Shown one piece after another: positions 10,380 through 23,729 of a stretch of DNA of 64,000 nt. The position numbers and the translations under genes are program-made. The DNA comes from Cheiracanthium punctorium. Its lineage: Eukaryota > Arthropoda > Arachnida > Araneae > Cheiracanthiidae. The notes under the pieces are model-generated. The model ran no database searches and was not told the DNA's origin. It worked only from the letters and a program-made list of their open reading frames with translations. The stretch spans positions 1,922,001 to 1,986,000 of the forward strand of contig JAWZYV010011619.1 of the NCBI GenBank assembly GCA_038373885.1, read 5' to 3'. The stretch's first letter is position 1; each line of letters starts with the position of its first letter.

Positions 10380-12310
10380 TTTATGATATGATTAATAACT
10401 CACTACTAGAAATTTTATTCCGTTTTAGCACTTTTTGGTTCCATTTCACAAAATAAGCAATAACTTTATTGAACACCATAACAAATTTTCGTGTAAATAA
10501 AATGAGCTATTAGACGTTTTATCTACGCATTCAAATTTGCATAACCGTAATGTTGTAGACACTCATAATAAAATTTATTTAAAAGCATACCTCAAACTTA
10601 ATTTTACGGGATCAATTCAGGGAAACTTTAATGAAAGTACTCTGTATTTGTATCAAAAAGCAAATAAATTTATAAGTTTTATAAATAAAAAATAATAAAC
10701 TATCGGAGCTCATAAATTTGAAATATGTAAAATCGTCGTAGATGTTACATAAATCTCAACTAAATAACTTAATATCATATATATATATATATAGTCTTAA
10801 TAAAACGAAAGTGACATCATCTTTTGTTCTCAAAATTATAGCTCATCCTAATCTAATTGAGACATCACAATGAGCATCACTGTTCAACATCGAGCGGAAC
10901 ATCCTTTTAGAAACGGAAGTAATCGTTAATGTAGACTATAAATTTTACTTTGCAGAATCTGTCGTACGGCTATAAAACGCAGTATCATTTATCAGCGTTT
11001 AGTATTTTATAGTTTAGAGAACAATGATATGCTGAATAAAAGGGAATTCTGGATCTACCAAGACTACTTAAAGTCTCACTTGAATTATTTTAAACGGCCA
11101 TTTCTTTTAAAGTTCACTGTGAAATTTAAATCCCCTACATTTTATTGTCTCCTAATTTTGATTTTATTAAATATACCTATGTTGTATTACCAAGAGTTAA
11201 GCATAGAAATATCAGTTAATTTTTAAAAATAACTCTTATTCATTTTAAAAGGATGCGTAGAGAAGTGGGAAAAAGTAAGACGGAGGGAAAGGAGCCCCCA
11301 GAAAGTGTAAGGTAACAGCGAAGTCACGTGTTACGTATGATGTTAGTATTGGGTTTGAACAAATATTTTCATTGATTTATTACTTTATAAGAGGAAGATA
11401 AACAGTAAATAAAAGTAAATAAATATATAAAAATATTTTTTTTCTTTCCTGGAATTAATTACAACTGAATTGATTACAACTGAAAAGATAAAAAATCATG
11501 AGCTAGAACTCTGAAGTTTTTGATCACAAAATGTTAAAATTCTAATCAGGTCTATTTGTTCTTTTTTTTCCAGAGGAAAATAGTTCTTTTGGTTTTCATC
11601 TTTAAAATATTAATAGCTCATCTTTAAAATATTAATAGAACTTATAGCAGTTTTAAGAATAGAGCTTAAAGTCGCCGTAACAAAAGAAAACTGGAAAACA
11701 CCCGTTTTTCAACACTGAAAATATTTAAGTGTATAAACTTAGAAAAGTAAAGCTGTTAAATAAAAAAAAAAATGTTTTACCACCATTTTCAAGTTTGGTG
11801 TCACTTTTCCGAAATTATTGATCGATAGCGCTGAGTTTGCGTCTTTGTCAAAGTTTAGTCGCAGTTTGTGCTACTCTTCTTCCTTAGATAATGGAATTGG
11901 TCCTCAACATTACTTAGTTTGACATCTTCATTGAATATAAGGTAAGTGACGTAGAATTCTATATTTGTTACATATTCATATATTCGGAGGAAACTAAGCT
12001 TTCCTTTACTTTTAAATTCAACAACTTACATGAAATCAACAGATTCTGTTACTCTGATAACAAAATTGGCGCAAATAACCACAACAATTAAGAAATAAAA
12101 ATCTTAGCTACATTTAACATTCGAAAACACCGATTTTCTAGATTCCCGGCAATTTTCATATTTTATTAAAAGTGTATCCTATAATGTTACCAACCAGTTT
12201 GAAATTTTGCAAATGTATGAAGAAAAAAAGACAAAAAAAATATTTAATTTGATTTCATTTATTTAAATTAATGAGTTAAATCATTGCCGGAAAAAATAAA
12301 AGAACTACAC
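10380..12310. other. AT-rich intergenic sequence
   Basis: No supported gene. A small (AT)n tract lies near 10777-10792. A 65-codon open frame at 11029-11226 has no recognisable domain and is within chance expectation. Confidence 0.5.
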
Positions 12311-12317
12311 TTCAGCA

Positions 12318-12500
12318 ATACACTACAACTATAGGGATGTCCCAAAAATACAGAGCTAGGCTTTCCCCCCTAAATATTTATCATCAATGTATACTATGAA
12401 TTACAAAGTTACGTAAAAAAAGTCCAGAGTTTAATGATATCGATGAAAATATTTTCCGGAGATTAAAAACCACAAAATATAAACTTTCATAGCGCCCTCG
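12318..12500 (+). mobile_element. M2 family MITE fragment (GTCCCAAAAA end)
   Basis: The block GGATGTCCCAAAAATACAG, then GAGCTAGGCTTT, then TGAATTACAAAGTTACGTAA matches 35863 onward (CTCCCAAAAACACTGAGCTA ... AATTACAAAGTTACGTTAA), and in reverse the right part of 44238-44887. Only one end is recognised here. An (AAAT)n tract follows at about 12503. Confidence 0.55.
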
Positions 12501-13131
12501 TAAAAAAATAAATAAATAAATAAATCTACTTATTTCCATTTCCTCTTTTTCCTGTTTTGTGCCATTGATATTATTGTAACCAAGTATACGTATTAAATAA
12601 AGAAACCGTACTATAAAACACCGGGTTGCTAACTTTGGCACGTTAACCCCACAGCAGCTGCAATTACGAAGCATTTCTGTATTAATTTGTAAACCAAGTT
12701 ATCACCCAATACAGTATTTTTCTCGGAGAAGAGAATAACTCTTCGTTTCTCCAAGATTATTTTTATAATAATTTTATCAATGGAAATGTCTCTAATTATG
12801 TCTTTTCATGCATTTTGAAGTGTTAGTACTTGACATTGCCGCCATTGCTTTTATCATGACATTCCCAAAATTTGTATCAACCTAACCTAAATAAATTTCA
12901 TTACAAATACTATTAAAACAATAAAACATGATTTTCCTTGAAATGTTTCCGATAATTTGACCAACAATGCACTGAGTATGAAGAGCAATAAGGTATCGCC
13001 TTGGCGACTAGTAGAGATTAAATACATTGAGTGGACGTATTTTCGTCAAATGCTTTTTTTTTTTTAGCGCATTGTAATTGGCTTTGAGTTTTAGTAAAAT
13101 AAAATAAAATGAGTAAAAAATATCTGTGATA

Positions 13132-13181
13132 GTATATATATATATATATACATATACACACAGATATACATATTCACACAG

Positions 13182-13243
<62 letters not shown>
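13132..13243. repeat. Compound (TA)n microsatellite
   Basis: Long TA runs interspersed with CACACAGATATACATA units and closed by TATCTGTGTGTG, giving a partly palindromic layout. Open frames here (poly Ile/Tyr) are an artefact of the repeat. Confidence 0.9.
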
Positions 13244-13245
<2 letters not shown>

Positions 13246-13259
13246 GTGTGTGTACATAT

Positions 13260-14830
13260 GCTTATATACATAAGACTAAACTGTAAAATCGAAGTTTAAA
13301 TAGTATTATTTATCCCTTCTGAACATACAAAAAAATCTTTACCGATATTTATTTAAGTTATATATTTACAAGATACAGTAAAAGGAAAATATTTCATTCC
13401 TTTTGACTGTGTTCTAAAACTCTTTAGAAGCCTTTGATATAAACTTCGACACACATACGTTTGGTAAACAAGATTTTATTCATATTCAGATATTCGGCGT
13501 ACTCTTTTTTTAAATTTAATCAAAAATAACAGTCATGAATTTTCATTGCATTTTATTCAAAAGCTGCTCTTTTATATGAAACATTCATATTGTCATGTAA
13601 ATTCCATTCTTTTCAACAACTGAGATAGTTTTAACGCATATATTTCTTTTAATTTTCTGGTATTTTAGTTTATTAACCATCTTTACCATTTTCACCAAAC
13701 ATACAAATAAAACAACATTTTTACAGTGGGATTCATAGGCTAACAAAACTTTATGTCTGATTTCTGATGCCTTAAAAATAAAAAAATTTCTGTTCTTCCA
13801 ATGAAACTTTTGTGTGTGTGAATGATGAAATAAGGAACGTTTCAGTGCAATATTTTGAAAATTATTTCAAACCTTCGAATTTCAGGTTTTTCAAATAAAA
13901 ATTTGGCTTATAGAAAGAAAATTATTCAAAATAATAATAAGGGCTTTCGAAAAATCCCCAAATCCTATTTTTGCCACTTATTAATCCAATTCTGAAATTA
14001 TTTTGTGATCTTTTTTTATTATTGAATGTAATAAAGCTGTTGTTCCATAAAAGCAAACTAGCAGATATTATTACAAGCTATTACTTCAATTTGATACGTA
14101 TTAATAACCTTAATAAAATAAAAATCACGCCTACGATTTTTATAGGACTCTGGCTCAGGTACCCGTCGTTAACCGGTTACTATGCAGTGCCGATTTTGGA
14201 AAATTGCGATTTTTTTTTTTTGTCAGTATAAGAATTAAAGTACGGAATTAGCATAATGGCAATGGTATGAAAAGCAAAGTAATACATTTTCTGCTAAAAA
14301 CTACAGTGTAGAGAAATATGAAACAACTTGCTATGTCCAATTGAAATGAGGAAAAAAATCAAAATTATCTTTTTCTTTTCGGCATGACCTTTCAACATCA
14401 AGAGATTGTTTAAAGTTATAGAAAATATGTAAACATTTGATATGATTGCATTTAGATGATTTATATTTATGCATGAAAGAAACATGTACGCAGCTTACAT
14501 CATACTGCATATAACATAAAATAGGTAAATGATTCGTTTAGGCTAAAAAAGCCTTTCAAGTGTGATTAGATTCAGTACATCAAATGCTATAAATGGTTGC
14601 GCGAAGTTTGCAAGTGTGATCATTTTTATTCAATGACTAGGCGCCAAGGCGCTTAGACTCGCTACGCTCGCTTTTCGAATGAGGCATACTCGTAAAAAAG
14701 GCATAATTTCAACAAAAAAAAAATCAAAGGTTGTATCAGATAGAATGTTACCGAGCTACATATTGCTTGTTTCTTGCATGTTCCTTGGAAGATAAAAATT
14801 TAAACCTCGCACTATTTGTAACTATGTGAA
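13260..14830. other. AT-rich intergenic sequence
   Basis: No supported gene. A GC-richer patch GACTAGGCGCCAAGGCGC near 14636-14653 is an imperfect palindrome with no identified role. Confidence 0.45.
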
Positions 14831-14837
14831 ATCCATG

Positions 14838-15300
14838 GAACACCTTGCATATTAGCCAATTATGACGATTTTTCATAATTTGGCGGCTTGCGTATATGTA
14901 TAGTTAATAATTAGCTCTAAGAAAACAGTGCTTCATATATTTTCTTTGATAAAAACTGCGGAACAGCTAGAACAGCTTGCCACCCATAGCGACTTTTAAT
15001 TATTTGGCGATTTACACATGCTCACAATCTATAATTACTGCTCATGTAAGGCTCCCTGAAAACCATTATCCATATTTTCATATACATAATCCTTTGCAGA
15101 TTGGCGTATTTAACACCACAAATTCTATCATCTCGCCGCGCTGACATATATCCACTATAACTGCTATAATGGCATAGTTAACGCCACCAAATATTTCTAC
15201 TGGTAGCAAATAGTCCAGCTGGACAGAACCGGCTTTAAAATAATCTGCATTTTAATTATTTTTCCTTTTCGAGTTACTGGTTTCTAACATTTTGGAACTC
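14838..15300 (-). mobile_element. Decayed Helitron-related relic
   Basis: Its right half (ATTGGCGTATTTAACACC, ATTACTGCTCATG, CCATTATCC) follows the same order as the interior of the two Helitrons at 26274-30659 (ATTGGCGTATTTAGCAC, ATAATCATTTCA, CTCTCCATA). Termini are not identified. The adjoining ATTCACCCTG near 15311 is an isolated M1-type end. Confidence 0.45.
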
Positions 15301-15613
15301 GCTCTTTAGATTCACCCTGCTTGGAACTATACCATTTTGCTTGATTCTACCTAATGCAGAGATGGCGCTTTTAAAATCAGTTACAATTAGTTATTCTGTT
15401 TTGGAAAAACGAATTATCGCTCATTCTAAACTCCTGTTGTCTAAGCGAACGTACTATTTGAAAATTGTCAACTTTGTGTAACACACTTTGAGTTATTTAT
15501 TTCATATACTTTTTAATTTGGCGTAATTCTTCATAATTGGAAATGCTTTTGCAAAGGAATGAATGATGTTATTCCCAACCTGGCAACCATCAGTTTTTTT
15601 ATTAATATCTTAT

Positions 15614-16394
15614 ATTTTATAAGTAGTAAAGTAATTCGGGGAAAGTCGCCTCATTTCATGATTTTTTGTTCGATTTTAGAAATTTAAGTCAGCTTATCAG
15701 GTTCCTCGGAATTTTCCTTTGTTGTAACTCAAATCCCCACGGTTTAGGAGGAGATAGTCGAACAAGCTCTTGACAGCAGCAGCAGCGTCAGCGGCCGTTA
15801 CTTTTTTTTTAGAATAGAGAGAAATGTTGCTCCGTCTAACATTAAAACCTGTATTCTTATTAGTTAAATAATTTTGAAAGAAAGCAATTCAGTTTACAAA
15901 TTTGTTTGTTTCTCCATGGTTATTGTTAATTCACAGATAATTTTCCCACGTTTCTCTCGCTTTTCTTACAGCATAAAGGGTGGGATCTTCCCGTATATAT
16001 GCAGGGAGGTAACATGCCACCGTTACTTTTATGAGTTTATTGTATTAAATCTTTAAATCATGTACATACTGGGGAAGCAAATCACCGTATTGGCCCGAAT
16101 ATAACGCGGTATTTTTTTTTGACTGATCATTTCCCGTTAAAAAACCCAACTTACGCTAAATTCGAGACCTAAATATAAATTTTTTGGAATTATCTTGATG
16201 AAAAATTTCGAGGTCTCTCTATAGTCAAGGACGGATTATGTAAAGGGCTAATGTGGTAATAAATACCCATAGCCAAATGGAGATTGAAACCATGGTGTAT
16301 TTTGTTCATCTTACCATTTAAATTTTGATTCTACTGATCAAAAAATCATGAAATGAGGCGACTTTCCCCTAATTACCTTACTACTTATAAAATC
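15614..16394. mobile_element. MITE with ~60-bp terminal inverted repeats
   Basis: Left TTTTATAAGTAGTAAAGTAA followed by GGGGAAAGTCGCCTCATTTC is mirrored at the right end by GAAATGAGGCGACTTTCCCC and TTACTACTTATAAAA. The inverted match, including a shared ATGATTTTTTG block, is about 60 bp. The interior carries a CAGCAGCAGCAGCG run and no coding capacity. Confidence 0.8.
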
Positions 16395-19278
16395 AGTACA
16401 ATTAAAATAAAACTTAAAAAAACGAAATATTAAAATATAAATTATATGTGATTTTTAAATTGGTCATAGCATTTGAAGCAGTTTTTATGTGTTGAATTTT
16501 TTTTCTTATCACTAATTGGTGTAATGTCCTTTAAACCTTGTTTTTGACTGATTAAAAGGAAGCAGCTTTGTAAAACAGTTACTCAGTACTATTTTTGTAG
16601 GCACGCAAACTATATGTAACGAAGCCAAATTACATTCATCCAGTAGCCAATGCTTAGCATTAGCATAGAAAAAATGTTCTTTCCTAGAATATATCGATAA
16701 CACTGTGCAACAGTCTCGGAAGAAATTTACTTATTATTCTATATATAATTTTATTGTTATATTTGGATGTTTGATGTTATTATAATTTAAAATGTATATT
16801 TCCGTAAATTTCGAATTCATTGAATCACGTTTTTCAAAATTTCATACATCCGTATCTATTAATTCAATGCACTTATTAAGACACTTATAATAGTTCTCTT
16901 TTTCAAAATTCAACTTCTCGCTTTATATGCGGATTACGAAAACCACAGTCACATTTATAGAATATTAACAAATTATATTTCTGTCTTAAAACGAACGCAA
17001 ATAATTCGGATTCTCAAAGATCCGCCCCAAATCGAATTTACCTTAATTATAAGTTTTCAAATGTGCGTGTGATATACACTCTAATCCAAACTCTGCAGCC
17101 AAACTCTCAAGAACTCGCAATTTCTCTGACTTGTGCCTTCTTTAATCTAATGTTACACTGCGCCTTATTTCGTATGAAGGGGAGTATTTGTCAAGTCAGA
17201 CAAGGCAGTGATGAACGGGAGAATGATGATATCATCTTGGAGGGTATTATTTTAGCATTAGTGTGTCATCGGACAGTTCATTACAGTATTTTATGACGGG
17301 TGTGGCCAAGATTAGATTTAAATTTATGTCTTATGCATTTCTTCAGATATTCCCGACTTATTTTTACCTTTATTTTAAAAAATATTTCAATGAAAGTACT
17401 TGGACTGATGATGTCAGTTTTTTTGAGTTATAACTGTTCTGATAGGAATATTTCATATGGAATATTTTTTCTTACTTAAAGAACAAATGACATAATATAT
17501 GTGTATGAAATGAATGTCGCAATAATTGTCATAAAAATGAATTGATGCTTTATTAAAGTATGAGTAAAAAAAAATATTTTTTTTTCAATACGTAATTCTC
17601 TACATAATACGTAATTACAAGCTTTATCTAAGAAAGCAAAATTTACTGCTTAAGGAACTATAAATTATTTTTAAATAATTTTCAACGGAAAAGATTAATA
17701 ACCTTGGTGGAGAATCTTTCCAGAACCTTAATGGCAGAAAATAATGTACATTAGGTTTGCATGAAACAGATTTATGACTTTAAAATGCACTTTAAATTGC
17801 GGCTACTCATATAGAGAGAGAACTGGAAATATTGACAATATATATAAAATATATATAGAAGCTAAGTACACTTTTTTCAAGAAGATGCGTAGCGTAGAAT
17901 ATAACGTTTATATACCTTTTTGTTGAAATTGTTACTACAGAACAGTTAATACATACTTTTTTATTGCATATTTTTGGCATTTAGAATACGGACATTAGAA
18001 ATATGCCGAAAAAGCGTCTTTCAGTTTTATTGAAAAAATTTTGGAACAATCGTCTTAACACCATGAACAGAGGACAACCATACTATTACCTTTCAACATA
18101 TTTCAAAAGTATTAAAATAAACCTTTTAGCATACTATTTTATACGACTGAAACTGCATGACGATGTACACTCATACAGAATATAAATGAATGACGAAAAA
18201 TGTTGACTTACAGTTTAGCGGAAAAAATTAAATAAAATAAAATTCGTGTTTCTAGTAACACTTTGAGGTGTAAATAATTTGGACCAGATATCTCCCTGTG
18301 GACTTAAATGATTTTCTTAAAAAGTAGTTGGCCGATAAAAATTAATATAACTGTTTTAATTATAAACTTCAAACTGTTCTTATTCATAAAGGAGGAACTA
18401 CTTAAATGTATTAAAGATCATTATTTGATGAGAAATTACTGTTAAAATCATGTTTTGAAGTAAAGAAGAAGTTCTAGGTAAGAAAAGATTAACATAAAAT
18501 GCCACAGACCTACCCAGTAAAAACTATCTGGCACAGATACCTGAAAATATATTTTATTTGTAAAAAAACATTAATTAGTAAAATTTGCTTCTGCTACGGG
18601 ACTATGGCTACCAAATTTTCAAAAAGTAACTTTAATTCTAGCCCTCTGAGAGTGTCGTTGAAATTGGCAAATAATGTAAAGTTGTTTTCACGGTCCTTGG
18701 CTTTTGGCAGGGGAATTTGTAATTAGAAAAAATAAGCTACCACTTATGATGCAGCTCATCACACATTTTTAATTAGTTCTGATTTTCCTTTCTCTATTCT
18801 AAATTTAATATTCTTTCCGTTTTTAAATTCTCATCTCTATCCGTTCAACTTTTGTACAAGATATTTTAATGTTATGATACATAGGTTCTTTTTTTTGTAT
18901 TTTTGTGCCTGGACTTCTTGTATTGAAAGATTTTTTGTATTTTGTGGTCTTTGGGCTTCTTAAATTACTTTGGATTTTAACTGTTATTGTACTGTCAGCC
19001 ACCCGCGTGTCGTGTGGATGCTCTTCCACTTAACTTTTCTATTCCCACATGGCTTGTGTAATTTCCCTTGTGTTACAAGTTCTCTTTACCTGTCCCCCCT
19101 TGCCGACCCACATTTATATTTTTGTAACTTGTATTAACTCTTAACAATCTTTTATATTTGTTTTCTTTTCAATGTGGCGATTTATTTGCCGATCGTTCTT
19201 TCTAGCTCTCAGCTTTATCGCCAGTTTGAGCCAGTTCAATATTCAAGTTTGAGTCTACAATATTCGCCAAGTTTGAGA

Positions 19279-19303
19279 AATTTCTTAACTCGGTTAAGAA
19301 ATT
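19279..19303. other. Short perfect hairpin (11-bp stem, 3-nt loop)
   Basis: AATTTCTTAAC, loop TCG, GTTAAGAAATT. Isolated; no T tract or gene end nearby gives it a role. Confidence 0.6.
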
Positions 19304-20816
19304 CTTTATCTATGTTCTGACATTTTCCCGAACACTTAGCGCTTTCGTCTCTGCCTGTGAAGATACGCAGTTTTCGCCATGCTACCACGTACCGTAGTAA
19401 TAACTATCTTTTTTAAAAATAAACTACTATTTTTTTTTTGAAGTGCAACTACCCCTAGTTATTACCAACGCAAGGTACAAAGTTTTACGATCAAAAATGT
19501 TTGTCAATTTTTAAATACTTCAACTTAAGGTATCCACATTCCTTGCGTGGACACACATTACTATTAATGCAAACTTGAAAATTAAAATATATTTTCCTAT
19601 ACCCACGTGTTTTAAATAATGAAACTTGTAGGTGTATGGCAGTGGAAACTGGTATTAAGTGAACGGAATTTTTTAAGTCACAGCTGCTCGGAGGTTTAAA
19701 TCGCTTCATTTACCTAATTCTGTTTGATTCTGATATTAAAAAAATTTGAATAACTAAAATGTTCTTAGGTAATCTCTGAAAAGACGTCAAACGTATATGA
19801 TTGGCAAATTTTAACTCAGATAGTTTAAAAGTTGTCCCAACGATGTTCTTACGCTTAGACCTCAAAGGGTTAACTGCTCAATATTGTACAGAATATAAAT
19901 GTAAATTTCATAAAATAGATACTTTCATTTGATATACTTTACGGACACTATTTTTTGTATATCTCGAAATAAAACAAAAATATTGTTGTGTCTGTCCCTT
20001 GATTTTTTAGCCTTTCATCACAACTTACGCGTTCTGTAATGTTCTGGATTTATAACGCAATAAAAGAACTACTTTTTATGCAATAAACGAAAAGCAAATG
20101 TAAAATTCATGGCTTAATTACAAGCTTCTGAAATAAATTGACACGCAAAACGTTTATACCATGTCATTAAGTATAAACTAGATAAGTCATTAGCAAATTG
20201 ATAGAGAGAAAAAAAAATATCTGTTTATCGTAATTTGCATGAAATAAAAGTTATAGATAACGGTATGAACACATACTCATTTTTATTTTAAACAATACGC
20301 ATTTATTCTTAGTTATTTCTCTCACGCAACACCATAAGTTAACACGGTATTTCGTCATTTTTCATTTTTGAATGTGTTTCCTGCCACTTGTTATTTCATT
20401 TTTTAAAATGTATTGTCTTCATGATAAATTCAAAATGTCTATTTACAAAAGATTGGTAGCTTTTTTTTTACAGGACTGGCAAATTCTTTAACCATTTCAA
20501 AATATTAGTTCATTTACTCAAACTGTATTTGAACACACAGCAAATATTAACAGATTAGGTTTCTTACTCAAAGAGCTTTATAAGACTAAAATACTTTAAG
20601 AAAAAAAGGGTTAGAAATGACAATAGTACTAAGCCCAGACAATTTTAAGTTGTTAATCTCTGAATTATACCTATAAAGTGCTTACTCTTAAACTAAATAC
20701 CAAATTTTTTTATTGAATAAACACAAAAAACCTTAATATTTATTTATGAAAACCGAAGTTCAAATCTGACGAATCCAATAATTCCATACTCTTAATGACC
20801 TATCTATGAACATAAA

Positions 20817-20846
20817 TGGTCAGTCAATTTCAAACTTGACTGACCA
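20817..20846. other. Short perfect hairpin (11-bp stem, 8-nt loop)
   Basis: TGGTCAGTCAA, loop TTTCAAAC, TTGACTGACCA. The stem is perfect and GC-richer than its surroundings. It is too short for a typical microRNA precursor. Confidence 0.6.
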
Positions 20847-21692
20847 AAGATGCTCATTAGAATTTTAACAATGTACTGTATACTATAATTACTGGCATTT
20901 TAACCGTTTTAACACTTTAATGACCATTGAATATATGTGCTAACTTCAAAAAAACAATATACACTTCTCCGAAATGTATTTGAGTAATTGTAATTTTACG
21001 TGTTTTAGTTTTGTAAGTAACTAATTAGTTAAAAAAATCAAAATTACAAAGAAATGTGAGTAGTTATTATTGTACATGACTTCATTCACTTTCATGGAGT
21101 ACAATATTTTGAGAATGAAACTGACATAGGAAATTTGACTTACGCTCGAAAACCTTATTGAGGTTGGTCTTCTTAAAAACTGACATGCTCTACCCTAAAA
21201 CCAATGGTTATTAAAGGGTTAACAGCCACCAAGCTGACGAGTTGGTCATACGAGTTTTCAGCAAATGTTTACTGCATGTCTACCATTGACCTGTGCAATC
21301 GAAATTTCAGTACAAATTCTCTCACAAGCAGTTTCTTTTAAGATTTACGAATTGTTTCACGTATAAAAACCACTGACCTTAATTTTTAGCCAAAATATTT
21401 GTCAAAAAAATATCTGCAATACCAGTTTATGATGCATTTTACAGAATCAAGATAAGTTATATTTATTATGAATTACCTGCAGAATTTAACAGTACCTTCA
21501 AAAAGCCGTTAGTCTGATAACTTCGCCGAATTCACATTAAAACGTATTAAGGAAAGTTTATAAAATGAGCATTTACAATAATTTATATTATTTATTATAA
21601 TAATGATAGTTATTGTCTGCAAAAGTTTTTTCTTCCTTTCTCATTTCTTTCTATATGTATGCATGTCTCCTTTTCTCAATATTTCTTTTCCA

Positions 21693-22413
21693 CAGGGTGA
21701 TTCGAAATTAGTTTTACAAACTTGGGAGGGGTAGCATACATCAAGACGGCTCAGAATCACATAGTAATGAATGTTCGGAATGTCGTCTTCATGTACCTGT
21801 TTAACTCATTTATGCCTAGTGTCCCTTTTTTGGGACGGCATTTTCGCTATTAGTCGAAAACGTTATTTATTTTTCCTAGCATTTATTCATGAGTATTGAG
21901 CCTCAACTCTACAAAATATTTTAACATGACCCAGTAGGATGTTGATATTTTGAATTTTATGCATAAAGATTTTAAAAGAAATTATCCCTTGTTCAAGAAG
22001 TTGACATCAGAAATTTATCTGTTATTTCTGTTATCAGTAAAAATCGAAGAAAGTCGCAAAAATATCCAGGCACAAATGGGTTAATAATCGCATTAGAAGA
22101 AGTGTTCAAGTAAACTTTCCGACCATGGTTTTTCAAAACCTAATCCATCTTTCACCGATTGCGCTTGATAAAAATTGTAAATTCAGATTTTTTCCCTTTC
22201 ATTACATTGATGAAATTGTGGGGGGAAAGCCCATTTTTTATGGAACTTGGTTAAGCACTCTTGTTGAAGCACTCTTCAACACATCTTCCATAGTGGTTAT
22301 TTGCAGGTACATGAAGAGGAATTTTCCGACGTCACATTGCTATGGGATTCTGAACCGTCTTGGTCTATCCTACCCCTCCTAAAAGTTTGTAAAACAGGTT
22401 TCGAATGACCCTG
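21693..22413. mobile_element. M1 family MITE, interrupted by piggyBac-type MITE
   Basis: Left CAGGGTGATTCGAAAT and right TTTCGAATGACCCTG are mirrored. The inverted match continues through CAAGACGG(C/T)TCAGAATC and ATGTACCTG blocks. Right flank is TA, left flank CA (mutated). A 276-bp TTAA-flanked insertion lies at 21805-22080; without it the element would be about 440 bp. Confidence 0.8.
21805..22080 (+). mobile_element. piggyBac-type MITE, 276 bp, TTAA target
   Basis: Termini CTCATTTATGCCTAG and CCAGGCACAAATGGG are imperfect inverted repeats. TTAA flanks both ends (21801-21804 and 22081-22084). A second copy of exactly the same length lies at 33688-33963 in the opposite orientation. It is non-coding; a piggyBac transposase in trans is inferred from the target and end style. 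Confidence 0.8.
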
Positions 22414-22433
22414 TATATTATACCAATGTATAT

Positions 22434-22640
22434 ACAGGGTTTTAAAAAGAGATCCGACAAACTTTAAGGGTAGATCAGGCATACGATAAGGATCGAGAAT
22501 CATAGAAGAATGCGGGATCGGAAAAGCCGTCTTCATGTAGCTGCTAATAATCGCTTTGAAATGATAGTGAACTTTACGACCACGGTTTTTCGAAAAAATA
22601 ACGGATCTTTCAGAAAAAGTACTTGACTAAAATTGATTAG
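22434..22640 (+). mobile_element. M1 family half-element
   Basis: Starts CAGGGTTTTAAAAAGAG after TA and follows the M1 order (ACAAACTTTAAGGGTAGATC, GAGAATCATAG, GCCGTCTTCATGTA, CTGCTAATAATCGCTTTG). No right end found. Confidence 0.6.
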
Positions 22641-22686
22641 TAAAAGAATTGATTGTCAAAGTAGGTATTATATATTCATTGCAGTC

Positions 22687-22740
22687 AGTCGCGGATCTAG
22701 GGGGGGGTCTCTGGGGGCTCGACCCCTCCCAGTGCTAGAT
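22687..22740 (+). repeat. G-rich MITE end fragment
   Basis: CAGTCGCGGATCTAGGGGGG then CTCGACCCCTCCC resembles one end of G-rich hAT MITEs. A matching mirrored end GGATCCGCCGCTG is seen only far away at about 32938. Incomplete. Confidence 0.35.
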
Positions 22741-23248
22741 ATACTATACATTAGGGAAGTTATTTTTTTTTGTAAATTTTCACATGAACTGAAATTTAAA
22801 GAAGTAGCACTGTATATACAGTTGACTCTCTCTTTAACGACGATCTCTTTCCAAAGACGATATTTCAAAGTCCCGGCAACTCCAACGTAAAAAAAAAATT
22901 CTATTCAAAGACGATATCGTTTCTGTTTAGTGACAATTTTTTTAAAAAATCTTACGCTACAGGAACCCGGGAAAAACTTTTAAGAATAGGAAAAAAGTGT
23001 AGGAGAACGTCAAAAGTTCAATTCACAAGACAATTTCAACTACCTGAGTGTATTCTCGAAGATGTTTTAGAAGCAAAGAGAAAATGCTTGAAGCAGCACA
23101 AAAATGTAGTTCGGGATCCAAATCCGAACGACCGAAAGTCATTGTGTCACAAACTCTTCCAAATGTGGCCATTTGGAAGAGTTTGTCAAGGCACTTCAGC
23201 ATTCAAATGGTTGCATGAAGAAAGAACATCCAATATTCTAATTTCTGG

Positions 23249-23482
23249 GTCCCACCATGGCCGAGCGGATAAGACACGTAACATAATAGACGGCTGAAGT
23301 GTGAAGGTCCAGCGTTTGTGCCTTCCGCGCGGCTGTCGATCTAATGGTCTGGATTTTTAGTCGGTTTTCTATAGATTTAAAGTGAATACGCATTAGAACC
23401 TCTGAAAAATTCCTCCGACCAAGACAACCGCCTCAGAATGCAGATGCCTGTAGTGCCAGCTTGCCACATAACACATAACTCC
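23249..23482 (+). mobile_element. tRNA-derived SINE (family A), copy 1
   Basis: A-box-like TGGCCGAGCGGATAAGACA near the 5' end, then GGCTGTCGATCTAA(T)GGTCTGG and TTTTCT(A)TAGAT-type blocks shared with the copies at 48628, 59112 and 62487. It is flanked by the direct repeat AATTTCTGG (23240-23248 and 23483-23491). Inserted into the Tigger relic. Confidence 0.75.
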
Positions 23483-23491
23483 AATTTCTGG

Positions 23492-23729
23492 AGGCCCGAC
23501 GAGCGGCTGAGCGCATACCGCTCTCAATTGGTAGAAGAAAAGTGCCTGGTTCAAACTCAGGTCGCGTCCGTCAACCTAGCCGTTCGGAGTCTTACGCGGT
23601 TTTCTCCGAAACTTCTCATAAATACGGATTAAGATCCCTTAGATAACCCCCAAATAGGGCACCCCGTACTCGGCCTAGATGCCTCATTTAGATAATTGTT
23701 CGCATTACCAAAGTAAAATAAAATCAAGC
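23492..23729 (+). mobile_element. tRNA-derived SINE (family A-related), copy 2
   Basis: Contains GAGCGGCTGAGCGCATA, GCCTGGTTCAAACTCAGGTC (degenerate B box), GCCGTTCGGAGTC and GGTTTTCTCCGAAACTTC. It closes with the third AATTTCTG at 23730-23737. It is directly adjacent to copy 1, sharing the same target sequence. A minus-strand relative is at 24090-24268. Confidence 0.7.

Larger units (their letters stand above)
16395..21690. other. Long AT-rich stretch without identifiable genes
   Basis: Over 5 kb with only short frames (below 80 codons). Two strong short hairpins (19279-19303 and 20817-20846) and a pyrimidine-rich patch near 18780-19150 are the only structure I can point to. Confidence 0.5.

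Noticed and set aside
13008..13271. 87-codon frame on the minus strand
   Set aside because: Mostly Ile/Tyr encoded by a TA microsatellite.
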